Part shown: in pieces, positions 46,927 through 58,325 of the stretch
Layout of the letters: each line of letters opens with the position of its first letter
How positions within the stretch are numbered: the first letter of the stretch is position 1
Program-made: the position numbers and the translations under genes
NCBI GenBank assembly: GCA_949358305.1
Contig: OX442321.1
Coordinates: forward strand, 4,553,605 to 4,613,604
Direction: 5' to 3'
DNA length: 60,000 nt
DNA from: Strigamia acuminata
Lineage: Eukaryota > Arthropoda > Chilopoda > Geophilomorpha > Linotaeniidae
The notes under the pieces: model-generated
Told to the model about the DNA's origin: nothing
The model's input: only the letters and a program-made list of their open reading frames with translations
The model's database searches: none

Positions 46927-48656
46927 TTTAAATTAAAAAAAAAATTAAATTTAAAAAATTTTATTTTTTAATTTTGTAAAAAAAGTTATATATTTAGATT
47001 TTTTTTTTAAATTTTCTAAGTTTTTGTTAAAATTTTGTTGAATTTGTTATAATTTTTTAGAATTTGTTATAATTTTGAAAATTTGTTATAATTTTTGAGA
47101 ATTTGTTATAATTTTGTAAAATTTGTTATAATTTTGTAAAATTTGTTAAAATTTTGTACAATATGTTAAAATTTTGTAAAATTTGTTAAAATTTTGTAAA
47201 ATTTGTTATAATTTTGTAAAATTTGTTAAAATTTTGTACAATATGTTAAAATTTTGTAAATTTTGTTAAAATTTTGTAAAATTTATTAAAATTTTGTAAA
47301 ATTTATTAAAATTTTGTAAAATTTATTAAAATTTTGTAAAATTTATTAAAATTTTGTAAAATTTATTAAAATTTTGTAAAATTTATTAAAATTTTGTAAA
47401 ATTTATTAAAATTTTGTAAAATTTATTAAAATTTAGTAAAATTTATCAAAACCTTGTAAAATTTATCAAAACCTGGTAAAATTTATCAAAACCTAATAAA
47501 ATTTATCAAAACCTTGTAAAATTTATCAAAACCTTATAAAATTTACCAAAACTTTGTAAAATTTATCAAAACGTTATAAAATTTATCAAAACTTTCTAAA
47601 ATTTATCAAAATTTTGTACAATTTACCAAAATTTTATACAATTTACCAAAATTATGTAAAATTTACCAAAATTTTGTACAATTTATCAAAAATTATGTAA
47701 AAATATGTAAAATATACTAAAACTTAATAAATAAAAAATTTAAAAAAAATATTTTCCAAACCAAAACAAATCATAAAAATCAAACCAATAAATAAAACCA
47801 AAAAAAAAAAAAAAAATTCCTAACCATATTCCAAAATCCCAAAACCAAAATAAATCATTAGCGCCCAAAAAACCAAAAACCCAACCACTTCGACGTCATA
47901 ATTAAGCCCAAAATTTACTGCAGGTGGTGTCCACAATCTATTTGTCTGGCACCAAATCAAAACCAAAAAAAAAAAAAAAAAAATGCACATACTTCCATAA
48001 AAGTAAGTTCATGTCGAGTTGTAGGTGCCATCATAAATTTGTCGGCCTAAGTCTTTTGTTTTGATTCTCCCTATTCCATAATACCCTATCAGCTGCCACC
48101 AGCGGTCTCTGTTTCCAAAGCGACAGATAATGAAGTGATTACACTTTTTTTTCCAAACGGGGCGGGTGGAGGGTGCAGGCCAACCGGATGACCCCTAGCG
48201 TGTAGGTGTGGGAATCTCCTAAAAGTGCCAGGGTGGGCTGAGTCATCTTCAAAACTCAGGTAGACAGCAGGTTACTAAAAGATAGAGACCACGCCCAATG
48301 AGGTTAGGGTTCTGCGGAGATCATTTTCCCACCTATATAGTGTAGACCACATTCCGACCAATGGCATGCAACCTTTTTTCCTCGGCTCAACATTTTTTGT
48401 CGTGGCGAATAAAAATAAAAATGGTGGAATGTTTTAATTGTTGTAGCGTTTTTGTTGAGTGATTGTGATTGGTGTTTGTTGGTTTTGCGGTTGTTTTTGT
48501 TTATTTATTGTTGTGTTTTGGATTGTTGTGTGGTTTAATGCTTGTTTCAATTGATTAGCGGTTTTATCTGCTTGTTGGATGTTGATGCAACACTTGTAAT
48601 TAAATGTTTTTAATTTGGCAATTAGTTTCATTGTTTTTTTTTGTTTTGTTTTCTTA
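44291..48656. other. AT-rich interval with possible small exons
   Basis: Contains poly-T/A tracts, a (TAA)n tract at 46,890-46,924 and a CpG-richer segment at 46.24-46.5 kb. Minus-strand stretches at 45,355-45,428, 45,286-45,308 and 44,767-44,815 have good splice signals and join in phase, but the next stretch upstream (about 45,490-45,617) is closed in every frame. They may be untranslated or part of a short gene. No family assigned. Confidence 0.3.
47030..47700. repeat. 20-bp minisatellite (AAAATTTATTAAAATTTTGT)
   Basis: About 30 copies. The middle block is nearly identical from copy to copy; both flanks are degenerate, as expected if the array grew from the centre. Confidence 0.92.
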
Positions 48657-48780
48657 ATGAGAGTTGTTAATTGTTGTTTTGGGTTTGCTGGAGGTGTAAA
48701 ATTGTTGTTTTGGGTTTGCTGGAAGTGTAAAATTGTTGTTTTGGGTTTGCTGGAGGTGTAAAATTGTTGTTTGGAATTTT
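48657..48780. repeat. 31-bp unit, about three copies, next to the copia insertion
   Basis: Copies of TTGTTGTTTTGGGTTTGCTG followed by GAGGTGTAAAA. Confidence 0.88.
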
Positions 48781-48819
48781 TTATTGCTGTAAATTTTGTT
48801 TTAAAATAATTGTTAGTGT

Positions 48820-48824
48820 AAATT
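48820..48824. other. target-site duplication, left copy (AAATT)
   Basis: The five bases AAATT directly before the left LTR are repeated at 53,600-53,604 directly after the right LTR, as expected for copia-type integration. Confidence 0.9.
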
Positions 48825-49003
48825 TGTTGGAATGTTTTATACGTCATCTCGGCATGATGTTTTGTATTGGACCACCCACTGGTCACTCCCTTTCCCCTTC
48901 ACCCTTCACTTCCTGTCCTACTAGAATAAACGCTAGTCGCAGCACAAGTTGCTCTGCGACCTAAAATATATATATCTACATAAATCTAACTCATCCACCA
49001 TCA
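48825..49003 (+). repeat. 5' LTR of the copia element
   Basis: Begins TGTTGGAATG and ends CACCATCA, so it has the usual TG...CA ends. It contains AATAAA (about 48,924) that could serve for polyadenylation, and a CTAAAATATATATA run. Confidence 0.95.
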
Positions 49004-49018
49004 GGTTATGGGTCCAAC
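49004..49018 (+). promoter_or_regulatory. primer-binding site (initiator tRNA-Met type)
   Basis: GGTTATGGGTCCAAC directly follows the LTR. It is nearly complementary to the anticodon region of initiator tRNA-Met (CCCAUAACC), the internal half-tRNA priming used by Drosophila copia. Confidence 0.75.
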
Positions 49019-49223
49019 ACCTGCATACACTACGCAACAGTGAGTTACGAACATTTTTCCCGAAAAATCGCAAAAATACATCAAAAATCGAAAAGTCAAG
49101 CCGTGAACGAGCGACCACGTGTACACCCGAGCCGAGAAAGTGCATCAAGCCACATCAAGCCGTGTAACCACAAAACGCAATTCAGTGCCAGGCAAATATT
49201 TTTGAACTTTTGAAAAACGAAAA

Positions 49224-52200
49224 ATGGAATCTGTTCGAGGTTTTAAAGTAGAAAAACTCGGTGAGGACAATTATGAATCTTGGAAAACTGAGATGAAAAA
49301 CGTGTTAATTTGCAACAAACTTTGGGCGTACGTGTGCAAACGTACAGTCAAACCGGAGGCCACGGAGGAAGCCCCAAATACCACGGCAGTGAACGAATGG
49401 CTAGAGAAAGACGAAATCGCTCTCGCAACCATTGGATTGGGCATAAACCGCACGCACCAAGGCGCCATCAGCTCAGCCACAACGTCCGCCGAGGCTTGGG
49501 ACAAGTTGGAAGCATTCTTTCAACCGAAGGGCCCGCACCGAAAAATGTTTTTGTTCAAAAAGTTAATCAACATGAGAAAATCCGACGACGAGACGATGAA
49601 TGCTCATTTGAACAATTTCGATGAAACAGCACAGAATTTAAAACAGACCGGTAGTACGCTCGACGATGATTTGTTGGTGATTTTGCTAATGGACACGCTT
49701 CCCGACACGTTCGCATTGTTCCGCTCATCAATTAAAATGAGAGAAACGTTACCCGACCTCGCCGCAGTAAAAATTAAATTGCTGCAAGAAGACGAGGACT
49801 TACGTAAAAACGAAAAGGCGCCGCAAAATGCTTTGGCCGCCAAAACTTTTGCCAAAAACAACAACCATCCATTTAAATTTAAAGGAAAATGTAATAAATG
49901 CGGTTTGGTGGGACATTTGGCAAAAGACTGCCGTAGGAAGAGGCCAGGCCACGCAGGCAAATCGAACAACACTGACAAGACGGTCGACGCCGTAGCACTT
50001 ACCGCGACCGTCGTATCAACGTATCAAATCGTAGACGAAAATGTAATGCCGACTGAACGCGACGAAAAAGTGACGCCGACTGAACGTGACGTAACAATCG
50101 CAACAACAATTGATCAACCCGAATTAGCAAATTATGCCGTCGCATACCAAAGTAATCATGCAATAAATAATATCGAATGGTGTCTTGACAGCGGCGCATC
50201 GCGCCACATGTGCAAAAATCGCGAAATGTTTTCCAGTCTAAATGAAACGATGAAGGGAACAATTCGAACCGCTTCCAAGACGTACGTAAAAAGCGAAGGA
50301 CTTGGAAAAATACACCTCGATATGGACGATTACGACAAACCAATTGTTTTGGAGGACGTCATGTTTGCACCCGATTTGAGCGGAAATTTGATGTCGGTAC
50401 CACGCATCACAAGCCAGGGCGCTGAAGTAATTTTTACTGAGAAAACCGCAACAATCAGCAAGAAGGGAAAAACAGTCATGAAGGCGGAGCGACGAGGCGA
50501 CATGTTCATCGTACGAACGAAACCACTGCAGATTGCAAACGTCGCCACTGGAAAAATCAGCCTAAACTCGAAAACATGGCACCATCGTTTTGGACATTTG
50601 AATTTGGGCGCTTTGCAACAACTAAGAAAATACGAAATGGTAAATGGACTGAAATTCGATACTGCAAACGAAACATTTGACTGCGAGATTTGTGCAAAGG
50701 GAAAAATTCACCGAAGCTCACACCCATCGTCGTCAACACGCGCGGACGACGTGCTCGACTTGATCCACTCCGACATTTGCGGACCAATGCCGACCACGTC
50801 ACTTGGAGGGGCCAAATATTTCGCCACGTTCATCGATGACAAATCCCGCTACACCGAAGTCGCAATTTTGAAAGAAAGAGGCGAAATTTTCCGAGCATTT
50901 CAAAACTTCAAGCGAAGAGTCGAACTCGAAACCGGACGAAAAATTAAGAAAATTCGCAGCGACAATGCCAAGGAATACGTCAGCGCCACGTTCACCAAAT
51001 TTTTGGAAGAAGAAGGGATTCGTCGTCAACTCTCGGTCGAGTACACACCAAAACAAAATGGCGTTTCTGAGCGCATGAACCGCACGCTGTGTGAAATGGC
51101 AAGATGCATGATGATAGAATCGAATCTGCCGCCACCCCTTTGGGCCGAAATTATTGACAGCGCTGTTTTCATCAGAAATCGATGCCCGACCAAGTCATTA
51201 GAAAACCAAACACCATTTGAAGTATGGCACGGCAAGAAGCCATTTATTGGTTTCTTGAGAAGACTGGGCAGCAAAGCCATCGTGTTGCAGCAGGGACCTG
51301 AAAAGGGAAAATTTGAGGCCAAAGGAACCGAATTGACATTAATAGGCTATTCAGCTGAATCAAAAGCATACAAACTTTATGATGCTGCCCGACGAAGAGT
51401 CGTGAAAAGCTGCCACGTCAAAATTTTCGAGTCAACCGATGCCATCTCAAATAATGGCGAAAAATCATTTGCTGATCCATTTTTTATTTTTCCTAGTTTT
51501 GACGAACCCGAAAGCCCGCCGCCTGACGCCATTACTGCGCGCAACAATGACAACGAAGTTGAAACAGAAGGAGAAATCGATGTCGATGAAGCCGACGCGC
51601 AAATTCCGATTGAAAATCAACCTGCTGAAACCAAACGAGGCCCGGGACGTCCAAAACTCGTAAGGACCGGAAAACCGGGGCGCCCGTCGAAGCAATACAA
51701 CTTAATCCGAACACACGACATTGAACCCGCCAACGAAAATCAAGAAACCGCATTCGACCCGAACGAGGATCACGCAAATTTCGTTTGCGGCTCACTCCCA
51801 TCAGACCCCATCACCGTCGAAGAAGCGATGTCCAGAGACGATCGAAATGAATGGCGCGAAGCCATGCAAAACGAAATCGACGCGCTGAAGGAGATGGGAA
51901 CGTGGATACTTGTCGACAAACCCAAAAATCGAAAAGTGATTTTTTCACGTTGGGTTTTCCGCATCAAACGGGACAAGCAAGGCAACATAGACCGCTACAA
52001 GGGACGATTGGTTGCCAAGGGTTTTATGCAAAAAGAAGGAGTGGACTTCAACGAAACCTACGCCCCTGTGGTTCGATACAACTCCATTCGCACTCTCATC
52101 GCGTATGCAGTCGAGAAGGGATGGCTAATCCACCAAATGGACGTCGTTGCCGCCTACATTCAGGGCGAACTCGATGAAGAAATTTTCATGCGGCAACCAG

Positions 52201-53372
52201 ACGGTTTCATTGAAGAGGGACAAGAAGAAAAAGTCTGTCTACTTAAAAAGTCACTCTATGGATTAAAACAAGCCGGACGGAACTGGCATAAAAAGTTAAG
52301 CCGCCACCTTCGCAAAAAGATGAAATTAAATCGCAGCAACAAAGATCCATGCGTCTTTTACAGACTAGAAGACGGGAAATCCGTAATAATCGCTGTCTAC
52401 GTGGATGACCTAATCGTAATAACTGAAAACACAGAAACAATGAACAAAGTCAAATCTGACTTAAGCGAAAAATTCAGAATGACAGACATCGGATCATTGA
52501 AATACTGCTTAGGAATCGAAGTAAACCAAAATGAGAAAGACCATACCGTCCAAATCACTCAGACCAAATACATCGATGAAATTTTGGAACGCTTCAACAT
52601 GACAAACTGCAACACCGTCAGCACACCAATTGACCCTGCACTGAAGCTAACCAAAGAAATGTCACCCAAGACAAACGAAGAAAAGGAGAAAATGAAAAAC
52701 GTGCCATATCGCGAGTTAATTGGCGCATTGATTTACCTGTCGAATTCGACTCGCCCAGATTTGGCCTTCGCAGTGAGCAGCCTCAGTCGTTTCTGCGCAA
52801 ATCCAGGTGAAACACACTGGAAAGCTGCGAAAAGGGTACTTTCATACTTGAAAGGGACGCGAAAATTAGGCATCACCTACGAGAAGACTGAAGAAAATTT
52901 GTACGGATTCGCCGACGCGGATTGGGGTGGCGACATCGACGACAGAAGATCGACCACAGGATATGTGTTCATTTTGGCCGGAAGCCCAATCTCGTGGGCA
53001 TCCAAGAAGCAACATACCGTTGCACTTTCGACCATGGAGGCTGAGTACATGGCGGTATCGGAGGCAGCAAAGGAACTCCTGCACCTCAGAGGACTTCTAA
53101 TTGAGTTGGGCTGCCAAACAATGCAACAGGAAGCAACTGACGTCTTTTGTGACAACCAGGCCGCCATTTGCTTCTCACAAGATCATTCGAGCTATCATAA
53201 TAGCAAGCACATCGATATGCGCTTTCACTTCGCCAAAGAAGTCGTAGAAGATAAGAAAATGAGTCTCCACTACCTGCCAACCACTCAAATGGCAGCAGAT
53301 GTCTTCACCAAAGGACTCTACCGACCGAAGCATGAAGATTGTTTAAAAATGTTAAACTTATTTTTGAGTTAA
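49224..53372 (+). CDS. copia Gag-Pol polyprotein, intact
   Basis: One 1382-codon frame from ATG 49,224 to TAA 53,370-53,372. Domains in order: Gag with a CCHC zinc knuckle (CNKCGLVGHLAKDC, 223-236); aspartic protease with DSGAS at about 322; a pre-integrase HHRFGHLN...CEICAKGK zinc-type motif; integrase core with D517 (HSD), D580 (RSDN) and E616 (SER), a DD35E spacing; reverse transcriptase starting near WILVDKPKNRKV, with YVDD at 1059-1062; RNase H with DADWG at about 1231 and STMEAEY at about 1270. Between integrase and RT lie two GRP-type AT-hook motifs (RGPGRPK and KPGRPSK, about 805-823). All catalytic residues are present. Gag and Pol share one frame, so a high Gag:Pol ratio would need splicing, as in Drosophila copia. 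Confidence 0.97.
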   Translation: MESVRGFKVEKLGEDNYESWKTEMKNVLICNKLWAYVCKRTVKPEATEEAPNTTAVNEWLEKDEIALATIGLGINRTHQGAISSATTSAEAWDKLEAFFQPKGPHRKMFLFKKLINMRKSDDETMNAHLNNFDETAQNLKQTGSTLDDDLLVILLMDTLPDTFALFRSSIKMRETLPDLAAVKIKLLQEDEDLRKNEKAPQNALAAKTFAKNNNHPFKFKGKCNKCGLVGHLAKDCRRKRPGHAGKSNNTDKTVDAVALTATVVSTYQIVDENVMPTERDEKVTPTERDVTIATTIDQPELANYAVAYQSNHAINNIEWCLDSGASRHMCKNREMFSSLNETMKGTIRTASKTYVKSEGLGKIHLDMDDYDKPIVLEDVMFAPDLSGNLMSVPRITSQGAEVIFTEKTATISKKGKTVMKAERRGDMFIVRTKPLQIANVATGKISLNSKTWHHRFGHLNLGALQQLRKYEMVNGLKFDTANETFDCEICAKGKIHRSSHPSSSTRADDVLDLIHSDICGPMPTTSLGGAKYFATFIDDKSRYTEVAILKERGEIFRAFQNFKRRVELETGRKIKKIRSDNAKEYVSATFTKFLEEEGIRRQLSVEYTPKQNGVSERMNRTLCEMARCMMIESNLPPPLWAEIIDSAVFIRNRCPTKSLENQTPFEVWHGKKPFIGFLRRLGSKAIVLQQGPEKGKFEAKGTELTLIGYSAESKAYKLYDAARRRVVKSCHVKIFESTDAISNNGEKSFADPFFIFPSFDEPESPPPDAITARNNDNEVETEGEIDVDEADAQIPIENQPAETKRGPGRPKLVRTGKPGRPSKQYNLIRTHDIEPANENQETAFDPNEDHANFVCGSLPSDPITVEEAMSRDDRNEWREAMQNEIDALKEMGTWILVDKPKNRKVIFSRWVFRIKRDKQGNIDRYKGRLVAKGFMQKEGVDFNETYAPVVRYNSIRTLIAYAVEKGWLIHQMDVVAAYIQGELDEEIFMRQPDGFIEEGQEEKVCLLKKSLYGLKQAGRNWHKKLSRHLRKKMKLNRSNKDPCVFYRLEDGKSVIIAVYVDDLIVITENTETMNKVKSDLSEKFRMTDIGSLKYCLGIEVNQNEKDHTVQITQTKYIDEILERFNMTNCNTVSTPIDPALKLTKEMSPKTNEEKEKMKNVPYRELIGALIYLSNSTRPDLAFAVSSLSRFCANPGETHWKAAKRVLSYLKGTRKLGITYEKTEENLYGFADADWGGDIDDRRSTTGYVFILAGSPISWASKKQHTVALSTMEAEYMAVSEAAKELLHLRGLLIELGCQTMQQEATDVFCDNQAAICFSQDHSSYHNSKHIDMRFHFAKEVVEDKKMSLHYLPTTQMAADVFTKGLYRPKHEDCLKMLNLFLS

Positions 53373-53408
53373 TTTTTATTGTTTTTTTATGTAACCAACA
53401 TCATTTGT

Positions 53409-53420
53409 GATGAGAAGGAG
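53409..53420 (+). other. polypurine tract
   Basis: GATGAGAAGGAG directly precedes the right LTR; it is the expected primer for plus-strand synthesis. Confidence 0.8.
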
Positions 53421-53599
53421 TGTTGGAATGTTTTATACGTCATCTCGGCATGATGTTTTGTATTGGACCACCCACTGGTCACTCCCTTTCCCCTTCACCC
53501 TTCACTTCCTGTCCTACTAGAATAAACGCTAGTCGCAGCACAAGTTGCTCTGCGACCTAAAATATATATATCTACATAAATCTAACTCATCCACCATCA
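53421..53599 (+). repeat. 3' LTR of the copia element
   Basis: 179 bp, apparently identical to the left LTR; followed by the target duplication AAATT at 53,600-53,604. Confidence 0.95.
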
Positions 53600-53965
53600 A
53601 AATTTGATGTTTTAAAAAAATTATTAGTGTAAATTTGATGTTTGAAAATTGATATTACTGTCAATAAATAATTGTTAGTGTAAATTTGATGTTTTAAAAA
53701 AATTATGTGTGTAAATTTAATGGTTTAAAAAAATTATTAGTGTAAATTTACTGTTTGAAAATTGATATTACTGTCAATTTAATGTTTGAGAAGTGTAAAT
53801 ACCATTTAATTATTGTTTTACAAGTGTAAAAACAGTTTAATTATTGTTTTACAAGTGTAAAAACTCTTTAATTATTGTTTTAAAAGTGTAAAAACAGTTT
53901 AATTATTGTTTTAAAAGTGTAAAAACAGCTTAATTGTTGTTTTAAAAGTGCAAAAACCATTTAAT
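53600..53965. repeat. degenerate 31-bp-type minisatellite right of copia
   Basis: Copies of TTTAATTATTGTTTTACAAG followed by TGTAAAAACAG (31 bp) at about 53,790-53,960, and looser AGTGTAAATTTGATGTTT repeats before. The same GTGTAAATTTG motif flanks the left side of the element, so copia integrated into this array. Confidence 0.85.
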
Positions 53966-54839
53966 TGTTGTTTTAAAATTTTTAATGTCGTTTTAAAAAT
54001 TGCCCAGACACATTCAAACCCTTTCCCCCCAAAAAAAAACCAAAAAAAAAAAAAAATCAAAAGCAGAAAAAGCAAAAATAAACTCGAGACATTCCAAATC
54101 GCAACCCTAAAACCGTTGATTTCGCACATTACTCACTCGTCGACAAACCCCGAAACGCCAAACGCATTTAAAATAATAAATAACTAAAAAAGGAAAACAA
54201 TGCCTAGCTTGACCATGGACCCAACAATATTCCTCATCACGTAGAAAACTCTGCCCAGTTCAAACAAGGTCAATTTATAACCCACGTACACGTTCCGCCA
54301 TTTAATTTCCTCCCCTCATTTTGTATCCAGTTATTTTCAGTTATGTTGACCGCAACAGGAAGAGCATCAGACTAGAATGTGATTGGCTCTACTCCGCCAG
54401 GTGCACCGACGGCTTCTCCCTTCCCCGCTATCTGCACCCGTCCCCTGCATTTTCTCCTCACGCGCAGGCACGTGGGTTGGCAGCTGCTAAACGCTGCCTC
54501 GAGCCCGTAATAGCCATGCCCCCTAGCTACAGCACGCGCTACTCGAAGCTCCACACAATAGTTTAATTACCACACGTACCAACTTGCACTTTATTAACTA
54601 AATCAAACACCGCTCTTTTATCCGCGTTTCGGCCTCAAAAAATTTACAATTTGCCAATAAATAGTAAAAAAAAATAAAATTTGCACAAATTTATTCATTG
54701 TTTCGTACACCTGCCAATCAAAAAAAATTTCAAAAAAAAAAATTATCCGTGCTAATTTCCACGAAGAATAATCACGAATTCTAATGCAATTAATATTTAT
54801 TTTTCCTTGCAATTTTTATTCTGTTTAGTTTCAATAAAA
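53966..54839. other. unassigned interval
   Basis: CpG-richer segment at about 54,340-54,560 with open frames on both strands but no splice-consistent exon. Otherwise A/T-rich. Confidence 0.3.
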
Positions 54840-55420
54840 GTTTAGTTTTTAAACTGTTAGCTCCAATTGTTTATTTTTAGCTTCAATGGTTGCATAAATT
54901 AGCTTTATTCGTTTAATTGTTGCATAAATTAGCTTTTTTCGTTTAATTATTGCATAAATTGTTCATTGTTAGCTTTAATCGTTTAATTGTTTCATCAATT
55001 ATTCATTGTTAGCTTTATTCATTTAATTGGTTCATTATTAGCTTTAATTGTTGCATCAATTGTTCATTGTTAGCTCCAATTGTTCATTGTTAGCTCCAAT
55101 TGTTCATTGTTAGCTCCAATTGTTCATTTTCAGCTCCAATTGTTCATTTTCAGCTCCAATTGTTCATTGTTAGCTCCAATTGTTCATTGTTAGCTCCAAT
55201 TGTTCATTGTTAGCTCCAATTGTTCATTGTTAGCTCCAATTGTTCATTGTTAGCTCCAATTGTTCATTGTTAGCTCCAATTGTTCATTGTTAGCTCCAAT
55301 TGTTCATTTTCAGCTTGAATTGTTCATTTTCAGCTTGAATTGTTCATTTTCAGCTTGAATTGTTCATTTTCAGCTTCAACTGTTCATTGTTAGCTCCAAT
55401 TGTTGCATCAATTGCTCATT
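54840..55420. repeat. 20-bp minisatellite (TGTTCATTGTTAGCTCCAAT)
   Basis: More than 20 copies. The central block is almost perfect; the left flank has looser copies with TTTAATTGTTGCATAAATTAG. Confidence 0.94.
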
Positions 55421-55976
55421 TTCAGCCTCTTGTCTTTAATATGAACAATTGAGCAGCAATAATGAATAATTAACAAATTATTGCACAAAAATCCAAACTT
55501 TAACTTAATTTCCAGACAAGACCGAGCATTTCCCAAAAGCCGCTACACACAAACTCAACCATGCCTTGCACCATCTCCACCAACACATTAAAAACACACC
55601 CACACATACCACAAAAAACCCCTCCCCCAAAAAAATACCCCCCCAAAAAAAAAACCAAACAAAAAAAAACAATCAAAATTAAAAAAAAAAAAAAAAAAAA
55701 ATTAAAAATCCCAGACCCAAAACTCGCTTACCCCAGTTGCAAATCCAACCCAACCAAAACCACCAAACTGACACCAAACTTGACACTGTTTAAAAAAACA
55801 AACATGGCGGTCTGGGGATCGACCCATTTGTTGTATATATGTTGTAATGGACCTGTTGTGGTTTCATCTTCTATCTATAGGCTATGGAATGCCAGACAAG
55901 GGTTCAACTAAAGTACACTGTACCCTTACACACTTCCAATTTTTTTTTTTTTTTTTTTTGGTGGAACTTTAAGAAA

Positions 55977-56007
<31 letters not shown>

Positions 56008-58325
56008 AGAATAAATTTAATGAAATAAAAATAAAATTAATGTCCACAAAGTGTAGCTGGCAATTGATTTATCTGTATGTAAAAGTAGGTCATGTTTGGT
56101 GGGAATGATCAAATCATGTTAGCAAGTGCAAACTCAGCTGTGTCGAACTTTCGATTAATTTAATTTCGTTGCAATCTTATTTTTCTCTCGCCAAATATAG
56201 AAGATCGTCAGAAGATTTCCTACAATTCATTGTGGCTGAATTAAAGCTCAAATTGTGACATATGAATGATGCAACCACCAGTCTGGGACTTAGCATGGGA
56301 CTGTTTTGATAAATATCTAATCTCAATCCTGTCATTGATCACTCGCATTCTGCAAGTCATTTTCCATATTGCCACAACTATGCACCGACTGATATCATTA
56401 TTTAATGTTAGAATTTAAAATATATAAAAAAAATTAAAAAAATAAAATTGAAACACGTGTTTTTTTTTTTTTTTTTTTTTTTTTAAATCGTTATTTTTTC
56501 TCGTTTTTGGCTCAAAAAAACCAAATTTTTCCAAAAACAAAAAATCCTAAAATACAAACGAAAAAAAACGCGTTTTTTACCCATTCATAGCGTTTTATCA
56601 GCGTTTTTCTTCTGTTTTAGGCACAAAAAAATTAAATTTTTTCAAAATAAAAAAAAATCCAAACCCAAAAAACCATAAAATAACACGAAAACACGCGTTT
56701 CATCAGCGTTTTTCACCGTTTTTCGCCCCGAAAAACCCAAAATTTCTCCAAAAACAAAAATTCCCCAACCCAAAAAACCAAAAAACAACACTCAAACACG
56801 CATTTCCCCAATTTCTCTCTATTATAACCCAAAAAATAAAACTTTTCCCCAAAAAAAAAAAAATAATAATAATAATAAAAAAAAAAAAAAATTCCAATTC
56901 ATAAACCACAACCTCAATGTTGAAATTCAATGACTCTCCAACGTCATACAAAAATCCGAACAGGAACCAATCGATGAATCATAACTCAAACTCATTCAAA
57001 AAATTACAGAAAACTTTTCCAACCTTAAAACAAAATAAAAATAAAAATAAAAATAAAAATAAAAAAAAAAAAAACCGCGAGATAATGGATGTTAGGGCTT
57101 TTGTGGGCCATGTGGTGGTCGACGAACGGCAACTGACAAGGTGTGTTATTCGCAGTGGAATCAGTCGCAGCTGTCAAAGGAGGCAGGCGAGCAGAGGCAG
57201 GCGCGCGCAGCCAAGCGGAGCCCGCAGCTGCTTAGGGGTGGCTCGTGCCGCGGCTTTTTGTTACCGAGAGGGGGAGGAGAGGCGAGGCAAAATGCAAACG
57301 ATCGTGTCTCGGCATGCCACCGACTCGGTGCGAGCCCACGAGCAAATTACCTCGCAAAGTGCCACGCGCAAATTGCCCACGTTTAATTAGCACGCGGTAT
57401 CGGTCTCTCGCAAGAATTTTTTTTTTTAATTTAATTTTTTAAAATTTTTTCGGTTTTTTGGTGGAAAATTTTTGCTTTCTGATTCGAATCTCATCAAATT
57501 CTGCTCTGACTGAAATGGAACTAACGACCGATTACCGTCAAGGTTCGGTTCCCCGTCTCGCCATGCTTTTGCATCCGGGCTGTGTTCAGACAATTTTACA
57601 CTTTTTACCAACGAGCGGTCACCAAAATTGCAGAAAAATCATTAAAAATATCAAAATCCTAACAAAAAAAAAAAAAAAAAAAAAATCCCCACACAATTAT
57701 AAAATTTAATTTAATTTAAGAAAATAAAAAATAAAAAAAATAATAAAAATAATAATTTTTTTTTTTTTTTTTGGGAGAAAAGTTGAATTATTCCTGCGCC
57801 ATTGATGACAGCGCAAGCACATCGGACGTGGTGGTGTTTTCTACTGTCCAGACTCGCAAACATTCCTCGCACTCATGCCGCGAAAGAAGCAAGTCAATCA
57901 GCACATTTCCTTACATGGGTACATGCCGCAAAAATCAACAGAGGCGAAATGTTTTTCTTACCTGAAAACTAGCGGGTTGCAAGGCGGAAAAAGTGCGTGC
58001 CAGGCTTCGACTGCTATTGATCAATAATTGCGCTAATCCGGCGGCTTAATCAAATGTTAGGGTATGCGTGAAACAACTCGAAACATGCAAGGGCTCGCAA
58101 ACGTGTCTTCGGTAGTCGCCATTGCACGGGCCAAACTCAATTGACGCAAGCGCAATAAGCGGCGAGGTTTAAACGTGGGATTTATGGCTGGGATTCGTGG
58201 CGCCATCTGTGGGGATCGAAGCCAAATAACGTCGTTATGTTTTTATCTGTTGAAAATTTGAATTTGAATATTTTACGAAGGATTTTTGTGACAAAAATAA
58301 ATAAAAATTGAATTTTTAAATGCAG
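55421..58325. other. AT-rich interval with isolated candidate exons
   Basis: Several homopolymer runs. Stretches that look like exons but cannot be joined: plus 56,205-56,260 after acceptor CGCCAAATATAG (SSEDFLQFIVAELKLKL then stop); minus about 57,455-57,611 (EHSPDAKAWRDGEPNLDG; the opposite strand is also open); and a minus stretch ending at donor TTTTCAG/GTAAGA near 57,961 (LLINSSRSLARTFSALQPAS, like a mitochondrial presequence). A CpG-rich segment lies at 57.08-57.4 kb. Confidence 0.3.

Larger units (their letters stand above)
48825..53599 (+). mobile_element. complete Ty1/copia LTR retrotransposon
   Basis: A 4,775-bp element with 179-bp LTRs, a half-tRNA primer site, one long Gag-Pol frame, a polypurine tract and a 5-bp target duplication. 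By eye I find no difference between the two LTRs, and the coding frame has no stop or frameshift. Integrase lies before reverse transcriptase, the Ty1/copia order. The element sits inside a minisatellite-rich stretch. Recent insertion and possible activity are likely. Confidence 0.97.

Noticed and set aside
54340-54400. tRNA-like string AGAGCATCAGACT
   Set aside because: No anticodon stem, T-arm or acceptor stem can be formed around it.
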